Shown here: one piece after another, positions 1 to 9,107 of the stretch
Position numbering within the stretch: the first letter of the stretch is position 1
Layout of the letters: every line of letters begins with the position of its first letter
Source of the DNA: G963692885 sp964658655
GTDB taxonomy: Bacteria; Acidobacteriota; Terriglobia; Terriglobales; Acidobacteriaceae
Assembly (NCBI GenBank): GCA_964658655.1
Contig: CAZZZL010000001.1
Span: 62,001-126,000, forward strand
Length of the DNA stretch: 64,000 nt
Direction of reading: 5' to 3'
Made by a program: the position numbers and the translations under genes
The notes under the pieces: model-generated
What the model saw: the letters and a program-made list of their open reading frames with translations, nothing else
Told to the model about the DNA's origin: nothing
Database searches by the model: none

Positions 1-2523
1 CGTATCAATGGCTGAATAGAACGTCGTGCTGCCAAGTTGAGGACCTGTAAAAGCGTTTGCGGTCGCACTTGAGACATTAGGAAATGAAAAGGCAGGTCCA
101 TGCCCTGGCGTCACGGTGTTGTTGAATGTCTGGAGATTGGACTGCAGTGTCCCGGTGAGCGCATAGAAAAGTGCTCCGGAAGTAGTGATGTTATAAAAAC
201 CTGCGCCGCCGCGAATCGCTGTACGATCATTGCCAAAAGGACGATACGCGAAGCCAAAGCGCGGCATAAATCGAAGAGTCGGTGCATGCCGCAGACCGGC
301 AGGGAGCCCGGCCTGTGAATTTGAAAGCACTGGTGTGCAGGCTGCTCCATTGGCGGGTCCGCCAGTGGCATACGGATCGCTAATGCCGGCCGTGGCGCAT
401 GCGTTAACGTTGGCAAGCTCCTGCGTAGAGAGCAGGTTCGCATGACCATCCGGATAAATCAGCGTGCCTGATTTTGTCAGTGAGGGATCAAAGTTGGCTA
501 TGTTGCCGTTAGTCGAAGAAAAGGCGGGGTGGAACTCGTAGCGCACGCCAAAGGTAAGGTTCAGGTTAGGTGAAGCTTTCCAGTTATCCTGGGCATAAAC
601 CGCATAGGCGTTCGCCGTTCCATTATTGTCAGATGTGATGTTATCGATCTGCGTCTGATACGGGACACCGAGCAGAAAGTCCGCAAACTCGTTCCCGCTG
701 AAGCTGCCGTTCTGCTGGAAATAGAAGTTGCCGTAGTTATCTGATGGAGTGAACGAAAGAGGGGTAAACGCATCGAGATGACGAATGTCTACCCCATAAC
801 GCATGGAGTGGTCGCCACGCTGCCACGTGATGTTGTCCACATATTGGAAGAGGTGTGAACGCTCTGTCTGGTTCAAACGTGCGCCCACTGATGTAAGCTG
901 CGTGAAACCCAGATGGCTTATCCCATTAAACGGAAAGCTCCGATTGATGCCATTCAGGTTGGCATTATTGGTGATCGCAGTGCCGTTCAGCGGATCGGTA
1001 TTACCATCCTGCTCTAGCGTGAAGCCGAAGCGAAACTCATTAAAAAGGTTCGCGCTGAAGGAATAGTTCAATGCGGCGGCGAAGATATGATAGTTGGCGA
1101 AAGCAGTACCGACAGGGATCGCTAGTGTGTTTGGCTGGTCCTGGTTAATCGACTTATTGGTGTAGCGTGCAAAGAAATGAGCTCGCTGGCCAAAGTTCTG
1201 ATCCCCCCGCAGATCGTACTGGTTGGAATCGATGTCACTGCGGCGCGTCCCCAGATAATTGTACCCAGGGCTCGCGAACGACGCCTGCACAGACTCGTTG
1301 GGGTTTACGTTTGGATTCGGAAAAAGAGAAAGAAATGCAGCTGAACTGGCATTGATGGTTGGAATTTTGAGAGTTGGATAGAGAAGACCAGTAAAGGGAT
1401 TGGTAAGCCTGGTGACTTCCTGGGAAAAGTCCCCTGCCTTCATTCGCGTAGTAGGCACAAGATATTGGACGACCGTAGTCTGCGGGAATCTAAGACCCTC
1501 ATAAGTTGCAAAGAAAAACGTCTTGTCGCGGCCATCATAGAGATGAGGCAGCAGGACAGGACCGCCAACGGAGACGCCGTAGTCATTCGCCACGATGTGC
1601 GGTTTATTCTGCGCATCCGTGCCGTAGGGAATCGCGTTGAACCCGCTGTTCTGGAAATACCAAAAGGCCGATCCGTGAAGGCTATCTGTACCGGACTTGG
1701 TGATTGTAGTTATTTCCCCGGGCTGACCGTACTCGGCATTGTTATTAACACCATCTACACGAATTTCGGCGATTGATTCGGCCGATGGGAATGCATCAGC
1801 CTGAATGTTATTAGTCGTCTGGTTCTGTGCAGAGATACCGTCCACTGTGGTCTCTGATTGAGACGGCAAACCACCCTGAATCGAGAATTTGATCCCGGGC
1901 GCAGGCGATGCAGATGGAGTCGGCGGGTAAGAGCCGGAGTCCGGTTGGATCCCGGGAAGCGTCTGTATGACATTGAGAGGCGAAGTCGAGCCGTTTCCGC
2001 GATAGTTAGCGGGAAGGTCCAGCACATCCCTCGGCGAGAGTGAAGCCGATATGGCGGCATTGTCGGTGGGAATAGCCCCAACATCAACGGCGCTGACATT
2101 GACCGTTTCACTGGCAGTGATGGAAAGCTTGATATCAAATTGCAATTGCTGGCGAGCGAGAAGAAGGACGCCTTCCGAAAGAGCCTTGCCGAATCCACTC
2201 GCATTGGCCGTAATGTCATAAGTGCCCGGATCGAGATTCAGGGCGGTGTAATTGCCACTGATGTCTGACTGAACAATCCGATCAGTATTGCTCTCGTCGC
2301 GATGCAGCGTCACCGATGCGCCTTGGACCACCGCGCCCGTATTATCACGAATCGTTCCATTGATGCGAGCAAGCGTTGACTGCGCCTCCAATGCTATTGA
2401 AGAAGCCGCGAACATGATGCCCAAAAGAAAAGTAAGCATGACTGCGGGATTACGAGAGTTTTGGCGCATGGTTAAGTGGCTTTCCAGGAATTCCTGTACT
2501 TGAGATTCAAATTGCATAATCAT
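1..2523 (-). CDS. Oar-like TonB-dependent outer-membrane receptor (C-terminus outside window)
   Basis: The minus-strand frame is open from the start codon to the left edge (841 codons), so the protein is partial. It begins with about 18 residues, then a signal-peptide-like stretch (from MRQNSRNP, start at 2469), then a carboxypeptidase-regulatory Ig-like domain (GTIRDNTGAVVQGA, later YDITANASG), then a TonB plug region (PLNVIQTLPGIQPDSG, VDGISAQNQT, VDGVNNNAEYGQPGE) and the start of the barrel. This order is that of the very large Oar-like receptors of Acidobacteriota, whose substrates are mostly unknown. I chose the ATG at 2523 because GGGAGG lies 7 nt upstream and because this ATG overlaps the TGA of the preceding MATE gene (ATGA), which indicates translational coupling. 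The ATG at 2469 would give a cleaner signal peptide and remains a real alternative. The pairing with an exporter suggests a shared transport role, which is inference. Confidence 0.9.
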   Translation of the reverse strand, partial: MIMQFESQVQEFLESHLTMRQNSRNPAVMLTFLLGIMFAASSIALEAQSTLARINGTIRDNTGAVVQGASVTLHRDESNTDRIVQSDISGNYTALNLDPGTYDITANASGFGKALSEGVLLLARQQLQFDIKLSITASETVNVSAVDVGAIPTDNAAISASLSPRDVLDLPANYRGNGSTSPLNVIQTLPGIQPDSGSYPPTPSASPAPGIKFSIQGGLPSQSETTVDGISAQNQTTNNIQADAFPSAESIAEIRVDGVNNNAEYGQPGEITTITKSGTDSLHGSAFWYFQNSGFNAIPYGTDAQNKPHIVANDYGVSVGGPVLLPHLYDGRDKTFFFATYEGLRFPQTTVVQYLVPTTRMKAGDFSQEVTRLTNPFTGLLYPTLKIPTINASSAAFLSLFPNPNVNPNESVQASFASPGYNYLGTRRSDIDSNQYDLRGDQNFGQRAHFFARYTNKSINQDQPNTLAIPVGTAFANYHIFAAALNYSFSANLFNEFRFGFTLEQDGNTDPLNGTAITNNANLNGINRSFPFNGISHLGFTQLTSVGARLNQTERSHLFQYVDNITWQRGDHSMRYGVDIRHLDAFTPLSFTPSDNYGNFYFQQNGSFSGNEFADFLLGVPYQTQIDNITSDNNGTANAYAVYAQDNWKASPNLNLTFGVRYEFHPAFSSTNGNIANFDPSLTKSGTLIYPDGHANLLSTQELANVNACATAGISDPYATGGPANGAACTPVLSNSQAGLPAGLRHAPTLRFMPRFGFAYRPFGNDRTAIRGGAGFYNITTSGALFYALTGTLQSNLQTFNNTVTPGHGPAFSFPNVSSATANAFTGPQLGSTTFYSAIDT

Positions 2524-3845
2524 GAATGAGCCTCCCTGGCATGTAGCGAGTTCAGCAGACTCAACCGGCCTCGCTGCGGATTTGCGGATGCAGTGCGCAT
2601 CCGCGTGTGCCAAAGGAGAAAGAGGTGGACCCCTGAGCCGATTGCAGCCACAGCGCGGCCTATCCAAAGGCCTTCGACGGCCAAGCCGTTGTGAAACGTC
2701 AGCCAGTACGACAGCGGCATTCCGAGCGCCCAATACCAAAGAGTGTTAACGATCAGGGGGGAACGAGTGTCGCCAAGGCCTGTCAATGCGGAGGAATATA
2801 TGACGCCCGCCGCATCCCCGATCTGTAGAACACCGCAGATCAGAAAAATTGGAGCGGCTGCCGCGACGACTGACGAATCATTCGTGTAGAGGCTCGCCCA
2901 GGTATGAGGAAATCCGGCAAAGAGGGCCGAAGCCACGCTGATGTATCCGAGTGTCAGGACGATGCTTGCCCGAGCGGAGCGCTTGACCTGGAATATATTG
3001 TTGCGTCCTGCAGCCTGTCCTACACGGATAAGAGCGGCCCATGAGATGCCCATGGGAACCATGTACACAACTGCGTCCAGGTCGAGAACGACTTGGTGCG
3101 CAGCTAGCAGGCGGGAGCCTAAGCGCGCGCATAGGATAGATAGATAGGTTGATACACCAAGATCATTGAGTGAGTTGAGAGCTGCGGGCCAGCCTATGCG
3201 AATGAGCATACGGAGGCGTTCAATATTCGGTAAAACTATCTCGTGCAGGTTACGCACTTGCCCATTCCGACGAGTGAGCCAGATTCCCAGTACCAGCAGT
3301 GCCATCATATAGACGCGAACTACGCACGTAGCCCATCCGGAGCCCGCGATGCCCATCGGCTTCACCCCGAAATGCCCATATAGGAACGCCCAGTCTCCCG
3401 CCCAGTTCACCGCGGCAGACGTTACGAGAGAAACCGTCACCAGTAAGACGCGCGAGATACCTTGAAGGTAAAACCTTAAAGCCATATACGCGAGAAGAGG
3501 ACCTGTCGACCATACAAGCGCATGTAAATACCGAGCTGTCTCAGAGCAGATATCCTGCGGTGTTCCGAAGTATGGGAGCAGCCTGAGCGCTGCTAGAGTG
3601 AGCAGCATCACAGCAGGCGTACCAAGAACGATAAACCATAGCGACTGGCCCAGAGTGCGCTCGCAGTCCTCGCGGTTACCCGCTCCATACGATTGCGCGA
3701 CCAGAGTGTCGATCCCGGTCATCAAGCGAATCGCGCAGAAAACAATTGCATAAAAAATCGTGTTACCCAGCGACGACGCCGAAATAGAAAGCGCCGAATG
3801 GGGAAGACGTCCGATCATCAGTGCATCGACGATATAAGTCGACAT
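2520..3845 (-). CDS. MATE family multidrug/natural-product efflux transporter
   Basis: An inner-membrane antiporter of the MATE (NorM-like) family. The sequence shows about 11-12 hydrophobic helices and family motifs such as DTLVAQSYGAG and the repeat-two segment IRIGWPAALNSLNDLGVSTY. From the first ATG the protein has 441 residues and begins in the middle of helix 1. The same frame continues upstream to 3980 and encodes ELRWTARIGGPLALGELGW, which is typical MATE N-terminus, but that extension contains no ATG, GTG or TTG. A CTG at 3956 with GAGG about 8 nt upstream is the best candidate start (478 residues). A frameshift joining an upstream ATG at 4011 is another explanation. The 3' end overlaps the downstream TonB receptor by ATGA. 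The substrate cannot be read from the sequence. Confidence 0.93.
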   Translation of the reverse strand: MSTYIVDALMIGRLPHSALSISASSLGNTIFYAIVFCAIRLMTGIDTLVAQSYGAGNREDCERTLGQSLWFIVLGTPAVMLLTLAALRLLPYFGTPQDICSETARYLHALVWSTGPLLAYMALRFYLQGISRVLLVTVSLVTSAAVNWAGDWAFLYGHFGVKPMGIAGSGWATCVVRVYMMALLVLGIWLTRRNGQVRNLHEIVLPNIERLRMLIRIGWPAALNSLNDLGVSTYLSILCARLGSRLLAAHQVVLDLDAVVYMVPMGISWAALIRVGQAAGRNNIFQVKRSARASIVLTLGYISVASALFAGFPHTWASLYTNDSSVVAAAAPIFLICGVLQIGDAAGVIYSSALTGLGDTRSPLIVNTLWYWALGMPLSYWLTFHNGLAVEGLWIGRAVAAIGSGVHLFLLWHTRMRTASANPQRGRLSLLNSLHAREAHS

Positions 3846-3983
3846 CCAACCGAGCTCGCCAAGGGCCAGCGGACCACCGATGCGAGCCGTCCACCGAAGC
3901 TCCCCCGAAAGCGAATCTGCCTGGCGTGCCTGATCGGTTGGGTGAGTGGTCTTCAGCGGGCTTACCTCAAGGCTCAGGAGTCA

Positions 3984-4391
3984 CCGGTTCTGATGCTTTA
4001 CACACGGACATGATTGAACTATCTTGTGAGCCGATGAACAACTTGCGTCGGGAGCTTTATCCGCTCCAAGGCAGCCGGGAATAAGTGTATGGGATGCTCG
4101 CGACAACGCCAAAAACTATCTCTGGTATCAAGCCGCACACATGGCATTTAGCATTGACTTAGCAGGCATCGACATTTAATCTTCCCTCATGCTCATGCAA
4201 GCTGTACTGCTTTGTTGTCGCTCCTCGCAGGCCCATCCTGCCGGGTTGAGCGGTAGCGTGTGCATCTTCTGTAGCTAGTTCCTCTCTTCCCTGCACTCAA
4301 GACAAGCGATCGCGCTAAGTGCCAGTCCCACTTCGCCAATCAAGTCTCAGCATGTTTGCATCTCTGCGTAGCCTTCCCAGGAGAGTTCTGC
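3984..4391. other. Divergent intergenic region between MATE and second TonB receptor
   Basis: About 400 bp with no convincing gene. It holds the promoter candidate listed separately and presumably the promoter of the leftward MATE-receptor operon, for which I saw no good hexamers. Confidence 0.5.
4154..4182 (+). promoter_or_regulatory. Candidate sigma-70 promoter upstream of the TonB receptor
   Basis: TTGACT and TAATCT are separated by exactly 17 bp. The -35 matches five of six consensus bases; the -10 is weaker. It would leave a 5' leader of about 200 nt before the ATG at 4392. Prediction only. Confidence 0.35.
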
Positions 4392-7300
4392 ATGATTCCA
4401 ACCTCAAGATTCTATTGGCGTCCCTACCGGTCTATCCTCGCGCCTGGTTTTGCACTGCTCCTAATACTGGTTCCCAGGGCACAATCGCAGACCTTTGATG
4501 GCGGCATTCGTGGTTCAGTCACAGACTCTACCGGGGCTCCAATCAATGGAGCGATCATCTCTCTCACTGATGAAGGGACGCATGAGACGCGTGCCACGAC
4601 TTCTGACACAAGCGGCGCCTATGCATTTAACGCGCTCAAGCCTTCAACCTATGACGTGCATGTCACGAGCGGAGCATTTGCGCCGGCAACGCGCACGCAC
4701 ATCGTCCTCCAGACACAGGATTTTTTGACCCTCGATATTCCGCTCGCTGTCGGTGCATCGAGTGTGAGTATCCAGGTGTCCGCTGAAGCTCCCCTCGTTG
4801 ATCCATCGACCGCTTCAGTAAGTACTGATCTGGATCAACGCCGCCTCGAAGACCTGCCGGTCTTGGGCCGCAATCCTTATATCACCGCGAAGCTCGCGGG
4901 CGTATTTGTCAACACAGGTAACCCCCAATTCATTCGATTCGCTGATCAGAATGGTACGTCCACAACTTCGGTGGCCGGCGGACCAGTCGCATCCAATCTT
5001 TACCTTGTCGACGGCGTACCGATTACGGACACGAATAACCGACCTATCGTCATTGCGACAATTGAATCGGTTCAGGATGTGAAGGTTCAGGCCAACACCT
5101 ACGATGCTCAGGTAGGACGCACTGGCGGTGGTGTCTTTAACACCCTTCTTCGCTCCGGATCAAACGCAATCCACGGTTCGGTCTTTGGTGAGACGCGCCA
5201 AGGATCATGGCTTGGCAATGACTTCTTCGCAAATCGCAGCGGCATCCCCCGCGCCGATAGCCCGTATTACAACTGGGGCGCCTCACTTGGCGGACCCATC
5301 GTCATCCCTCACCTTTATGATGGTCATAACAAAAGCTTTTTCTGGATAGGATCAGAGGGCTACATACAGACCTCACCCTACACAGAAAGCTTCGCCGTTC
5401 CTACCGCGCGAGAACGAACCGGCGATTTCTCGCAAAGCTTCAATGATGATGGGTCACTCGACATTATCTATGATCCTACGAAGACCTACACCGACGCAGC
5501 CGGTATCCATCGCACTCCATTTCCGGGCAACAAAATTTCACAGCCAAGTACCGTAGGCAAAAATATCGCTTCGTTCTATCCGCTGCCTCAAGTGAGCGCG
5601 CCGACCGGGCAGTACAACTTCACCGGCACCGACAATGTTCGCGATCACGCCCAGGAAGTGACGGTGAAATTGGATCAGCAGATCCGTCCCTGGTGGAATG
5701 TAAGTGGATCGTACATTTTCTATGAAGCACTGCAACCGCTCGGCAATCCTCTGGGTACCCTCCCCGGAAGTTACTCCTACACCTATCACCGGCAGGTAGA
5801 TGCAACACAAGTCAATAGCACGTGGATACTGAATCCGAGGACTGTCGTCACAGCACGTTATGGTAGCAATCGGTTCCCTAACCTCATCGCAGAAGTAAGT
5901 CAGGGATTCAATCCGGCACTACTCGGATTCCCTTCGAATTACACTTCGCAGCTTCAGGACAATTTCTTTCCTACTATATTTCTCCGTAACTTCTCTCAGC
6001 TAGGGCAAAACACCAGCACATTGGACAACTGGAAGTCGCAAATTGTCAACGCCACCATGGCGAGGACAGAAGGACACCACAACCTTACCTTTGGTTCAGA
6101 ATATCGACGTATTCGAATGAATTTTCAGGACTTCAGCAATGCCCCAGGTACTTATACGTTCTCAGGCGCCTTTACACAAGCAAACCCGAACATTTCCAAT
6201 GATGGCACCGGATCTGATCTCGCTGACTTGTTGCTGGGATACCCCACCTCTGGCGAGGTAGACGTCACAACACCGCTGCGGACTTACCTGGACTATACCG
6301 CCCTCTTTGCCCAGGACGACTGGCGGATCAATTCGAGACTAACCATTAATCTCGGCCTGCGTTACGAAGCAGAAACAGGTTTGAAGGAAGATCACAACCA
6401 ATTGGCAGTTGGCTTTGATCGTTCGGCTACTTCCAACCTCGCCAATGGCACCACGGTGAACGGAGGAATTCTATTCGCAGGAGTAGGCGGAAATAAACGT
6501 GATATCGGCGACCTGTCTCTTGCTAAGTTCGCTCCTCGTCTCGGGGCCTCCTTTCAACTGGACACAAAAACAGTTTTGCATGGCGGTTATGGCATCCTTT
6601 ACGCGCCACTTCGCTACGATCCTGTAAGTTCGCTCGCTCCCGGCTATAACGCTGCCAGCAGTTATATTGCGAGTGAGGATAATATTCAGACGCCGGCAGG
6701 ATCGCTTGAAAATCCTTTTCCGAATGGACTGCAAAAGCCTGGCGGCAACTCAGCGGGACTGCTCACCGGTCTCGGAAATGCAGTTACAACCTACGATCAG
6801 AATCTCCATGCTCCGAGGGTGCAGCAATTCTCATTTGGCGTCGACCGTGAACTGCCGGGTCAGATAGCCCTTTCTGCCTCTTATATAGCCTCTCGCGCGA
6901 CAAATCTCTCACCCTCTCCGACCGGCAGCACGCCTGTCAATATTGACCAGCTCAACCCATCAAATTTCTCGCTCGGCAGAGCCTTGAGCGATCAGGTCGC
7001 TAATCCGGATTATGTTGCCGGAGGCCCTGGAATTATTGGACAGCAAACTGTGTCGCGTTCCCAGATACTCCGCCCTTTCCCGCAATTTACATCGGTTAAC
7101 CTGTTCGTAAGTTCTGCCCATGCTGACTACAACGCACTCCTGGTGAAAGCAGACAAACGAGCCAGCCATGGCTTGAACCTGATTACATCATTCACCTGGT
7201 CGCGTAACATGGATTCGTCCTTCGCGACCGCAAACAGTATCCAGAGTTCGGGGTTTTCCGCACCGCAGAATATTTATGATCTCGGCGCCGAATATGCACA

Positions 7301-7871
7301 CTCTGTAACGGACGTTCCCTACCGTTTCGTCGCTGGTGTCATCTACGATCTCCCCTCTGGTCGAGGCGAACGCCTGTCGACTGGCACGCGCTGGTCTGAC
7401 GAAATTATCGGTCATTGGCAATTGAATGTGCTGCCGACCTTCCAGAGCGGCTTTCCCGTTTCTATCTATCAAAGCAGTAATCCGAACAGCACCATCGCCG
7501 GCAATAAACTGCAGCGTCCAAACCTGGTTCACGGTCTGAGCTTAGGCACGCATGGCAGTCTGTATAACCGGCTCAACGGGTATATTAATCCTGCGGCGTT
7601 TGCCGCATCCGGCGCATATACTTTCGGCGACGCCCCGCGCACACTTTCTCTGCGCGGACCTGCCTATGAGAACTGGGACATTTCCCTCTTCAAGAGCGTG
7701 CAGATCCGAGACCGGTTCAACATACAATTTCGCGCGCAGACCTTTAACACTTTCAACACGCCACTCTTCGGAGGACCGAACACCGCTTTCGGTAGCGCAA
7801 ACTTCGGCGCCATTACGAATCAAGCCAATTTTCCGCGGTATCTTCAACTAGGTCTCCGCCTGGCATATTAG
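4392..7871 (+). CDS. Oar-like TonB-dependent receptor with carboxypeptidase-regulatory domain
   Basis: A complete 1159-residue outer-membrane receptor. A signal peptide ends near residue 32 (PRAQSQ). An Ig-like carboxypeptidase-regulatory domain follows (about 35-120, with IRGSVTDSTGAPINGA), then a plug domain (about 130-250, with LYLVDGVPITDTNNR and VFNTLLRSGSNAIHG), then a long beta-barrel ending in an aromatic residue (LGLRLAY). I chose the ATG at 4392 because AGGAGAG stands 6 nt before it; a TTG at 4356 in the same frame lacks this signal and would put extra residues before the signal peptide. It is followed after 78 bp by a Tat-exported aminotransferase on the same strand and is divergent from the MATE/receptor pair. 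Substrate unknown; uptake of an oligosaccharide, peptide or metallophore would all fit. Confidence 0.93.
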   Translation: MIPTSRFYWRPYRSILAPGFALLLILVPRAQSQTFDGGIRGSVTDSTGAPINGAIISLTDEGTHETRATTSDTSGAYAFNALKPSTYDVHVTSGAFAPATRTHIVLQTQDFLTLDIPLAVGASSVSIQVSAEAPLVDPSTASVSTDLDQRRLEDLPVLGRNPYITAKLAGVFVNTGNPQFIRFADQNGTSTTSVAGGPVASNLYLVDGVPITDTNNRPIVIATIESVQDVKVQANTYDAQVGRTGGGVFNTLLRSGSNAIHGSVFGETRQGSWLGNDFFANRSGIPRADSPYYNWGASLGGPIVIPHLYDGHNKSFFWIGSEGYIQTSPYTESFAVPTARERTGDFSQSFNDDGSLDIIYDPTKTYTDAAGIHRTPFPGNKISQPSTVGKNIASFYPLPQVSAPTGQYNFTGTDNVRDHAQEVTVKLDQQIRPWWNVSGSYIFYEALQPLGNPLGTLPGSYSYTYHRQVDATQVNSTWILNPRTVVTARYGSNRFPNLIAEVSQGFNPALLGFPSNYTSQLQDNFFPTIFLRNFSQLGQNTSTLDNWKSQIVNATMARTEGHHNLTFGSEYRRIRMNFQDFSNAPGTYTFSGAFTQANPNISNDGTGSDLADLLLGYPTSGEVDVTTPLRTYLDYTALFAQDDWRINSRLTINLGLRYEAETGLKEDHNQLAVGFDRSATSNLANGTTVNGGILFAGVGGNKRDIGDLSLAKFAPRLGASFQLDTKTVLHGGYGILYAPLRYDPVSSLAPGYNAASSYIASEDNIQTPAGSLENPFPNGLQKPGGNSAGLLTGLGNAVTTYDQNLHAPRVQQFSFGVDRELPGQIALSASYIASRATNLSPSPTGSTPVNIDQLNPSNFSLGRALSDQVANPDYVAGGPGIIGQQTVSRSQILRPFPQFTSVNLFVSSAHADYNALLVKADKRASHGLNLITSFTWSRNMDSSFATANSIQSSGFSAPQNIYDLGAEYAHSVTDVPYRFVAGVIYDLPSGRGERLSTGTRWSDEIIGHWQLNVLPTFQSGFPVSIYQSSNPNSTIAGNKLQRPNLVHGLSLGTHGSLYNRLNGYINPAAFAASGAYTFGDAPRTLSLRGPAYENWDISLFKSVQIRDRFNIQFRAQTFNTFNTPLFGGPNTAFGSANFGAITNQANFPRYLQLGLRLAY

Positions 7872-7949
7872 GGCGCATCGCTTCTTGGTTTCAGAAACCT
7901 GAGATATAAAACATCATGGATAATCCCGGAAATCTGGGTAAGGTAATCA

Positions 7950-9065
7950 ATGTCACCAAGACTTAGTCGGCGATCTATTCTTAAGTCCTCGACCATCGGC
8001 ATTGGTGCTGGATTTTTACCGTCAATTGCATTCTCCGCCTCGCCTACAGGTGATTCAAAAACGATCATCTGCGCGAATCTGAACGAGAATGCGTTTGGAC
8101 CGTCTCCGCGTGTAATTCCTGCATTGCACCAGCAATTCTCATCGCTTTCACGCTATGCCGATGCTGCTTCCGCGGAAAGCTTTGCGGAACAGATCGCCGC
8201 GTACGAGCGAGTTCCTGTCGAACAGATAATTCTCGGCGAAATTCTAGGTGCGCTCGGCTTGTACCTTGGCAGCAAGGGCGCACCAGGCGGAGAGTTCATC
8301 TACTCGACTCCCGGCTACCTGGCGCTGGTCGACGCGGCTTCACACGTCGGCGGCGTGGGCGTCCCTGTACCGCTCGACGCACAATATACGAACGATCTGC
8401 CCGCGCTTACCAGCAAACTCAGTAGCAGAACACGTGCCCTGTACCTCATTAATCCCCACAATCCAACCGGGACTGTAAACGACGATGGGGCATTGAAGAC
8501 ATTCCTGCGAGAAACTTCTCAGCGCGCCCCGGTCATTGTTGACGAAGCCTATCTCGAGTACTTACCCGACTTCGCATCCCGCTCGGTTGTATCACTTACC
8601 CGCGACGGCGCAGACGTGCTCGTGTTCCGGACCTTCGACAAGATTCACGGTCTCGCAGGACTTCCCATCGGCTACACAATAGCGCCACGTTCCATCGCAG
8701 ATGCGCTTCGCAAAGAAGGTTTTGGCGATGCCGAAGCTCTAGGACGGCTCAACATTGCTGCCGCTTCGGCTGCCTTAAGCGACACCGCATACGTGCAGCA
8801 GGTGCGTTCGATCGTGAGTGCCGAGCGGCTTCAATGGATAAGGGTTCTCGACGACCTGAAGCTTCCGCACACCGACTCACGTACGAACTTCATCTTTTTT
8901 TACGCAGGTCGCCCTCAAGTTGAGATAGCCAGGGCCCTGCGCTCTAAAAATATTGAAATCGGCCGCGCGTTTCCTCCCTACACCAATTGGGCCCGCATCA
9001 CCATCGGACGTCCCGCAGACAATGCAATCATTCAGAAAGAGCTTCGCCTCATACTGAATGGATAA
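7950..9065 (+). CDS. Tat-exported class I/II PLP aminotransferase, HisC-like
   Basis: A 371-residue fold-type I PLP enzyme resembling histidinol-phosphate aminotransferase. Visible landmarks are NPHNPTG (168-174), the VDEAY aspartate (D198) that pairs with the PLP pyridine nitrogen, and the Schiff-base lysine K231 in RTFDKIHGLAG, where the usual residue before the lysine is Ser. The N-terminus is atypical: SRRSILKSS followed by a hydrophobic segment and a cleavage-like SFSA-type site near residue 30 makes a twin-arginine signal, so the enzyme is probably folded with its cofactor and exported. AAGG lies 6 nt before the ATG. It follows the TonB receptor closely and is probably co-transcribed. 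A role in histidine biosynthesis is unlikely because of the export signal; the real amino donor and acceptor are unknown. Confidence 0.85.
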   Translation: MSPRLSRRSILKSSTIGIGAGFLPSIAFSASPTGDSKTIICANLNENAFGPSPRVIPALHQQFSSLSRYADAASAESFAEQIAAYERVPVEQIILGEILGALGLYLGSKGAPGGEFIYSTPGYLALVDAASHVGGVGVPVPLDAQYTNDLPALTSKLSSRTRALYLINPHNPTGTVNDDGALKTFLRETSQRAPVIVDEAYLEYLPDFASRSVVSLTRDGADVLVFRTFDKIHGLAGLPIGYTIAPRSIADALRKEGFGDAEALGRLNIAAASAALSDTAYVQQVRSIVSAERLQWIRVLDDLKLPHTDSRTNFIFFYAGRPQVEIARALRSKNIEIGRAFPPYTNWARITIGRPADNAIIQKELRLILNG

Positions 9066-9107
9066 GTGCAAATACATGTTAGCTCCGATTACAACTAAGC
9101 CCGCGTC

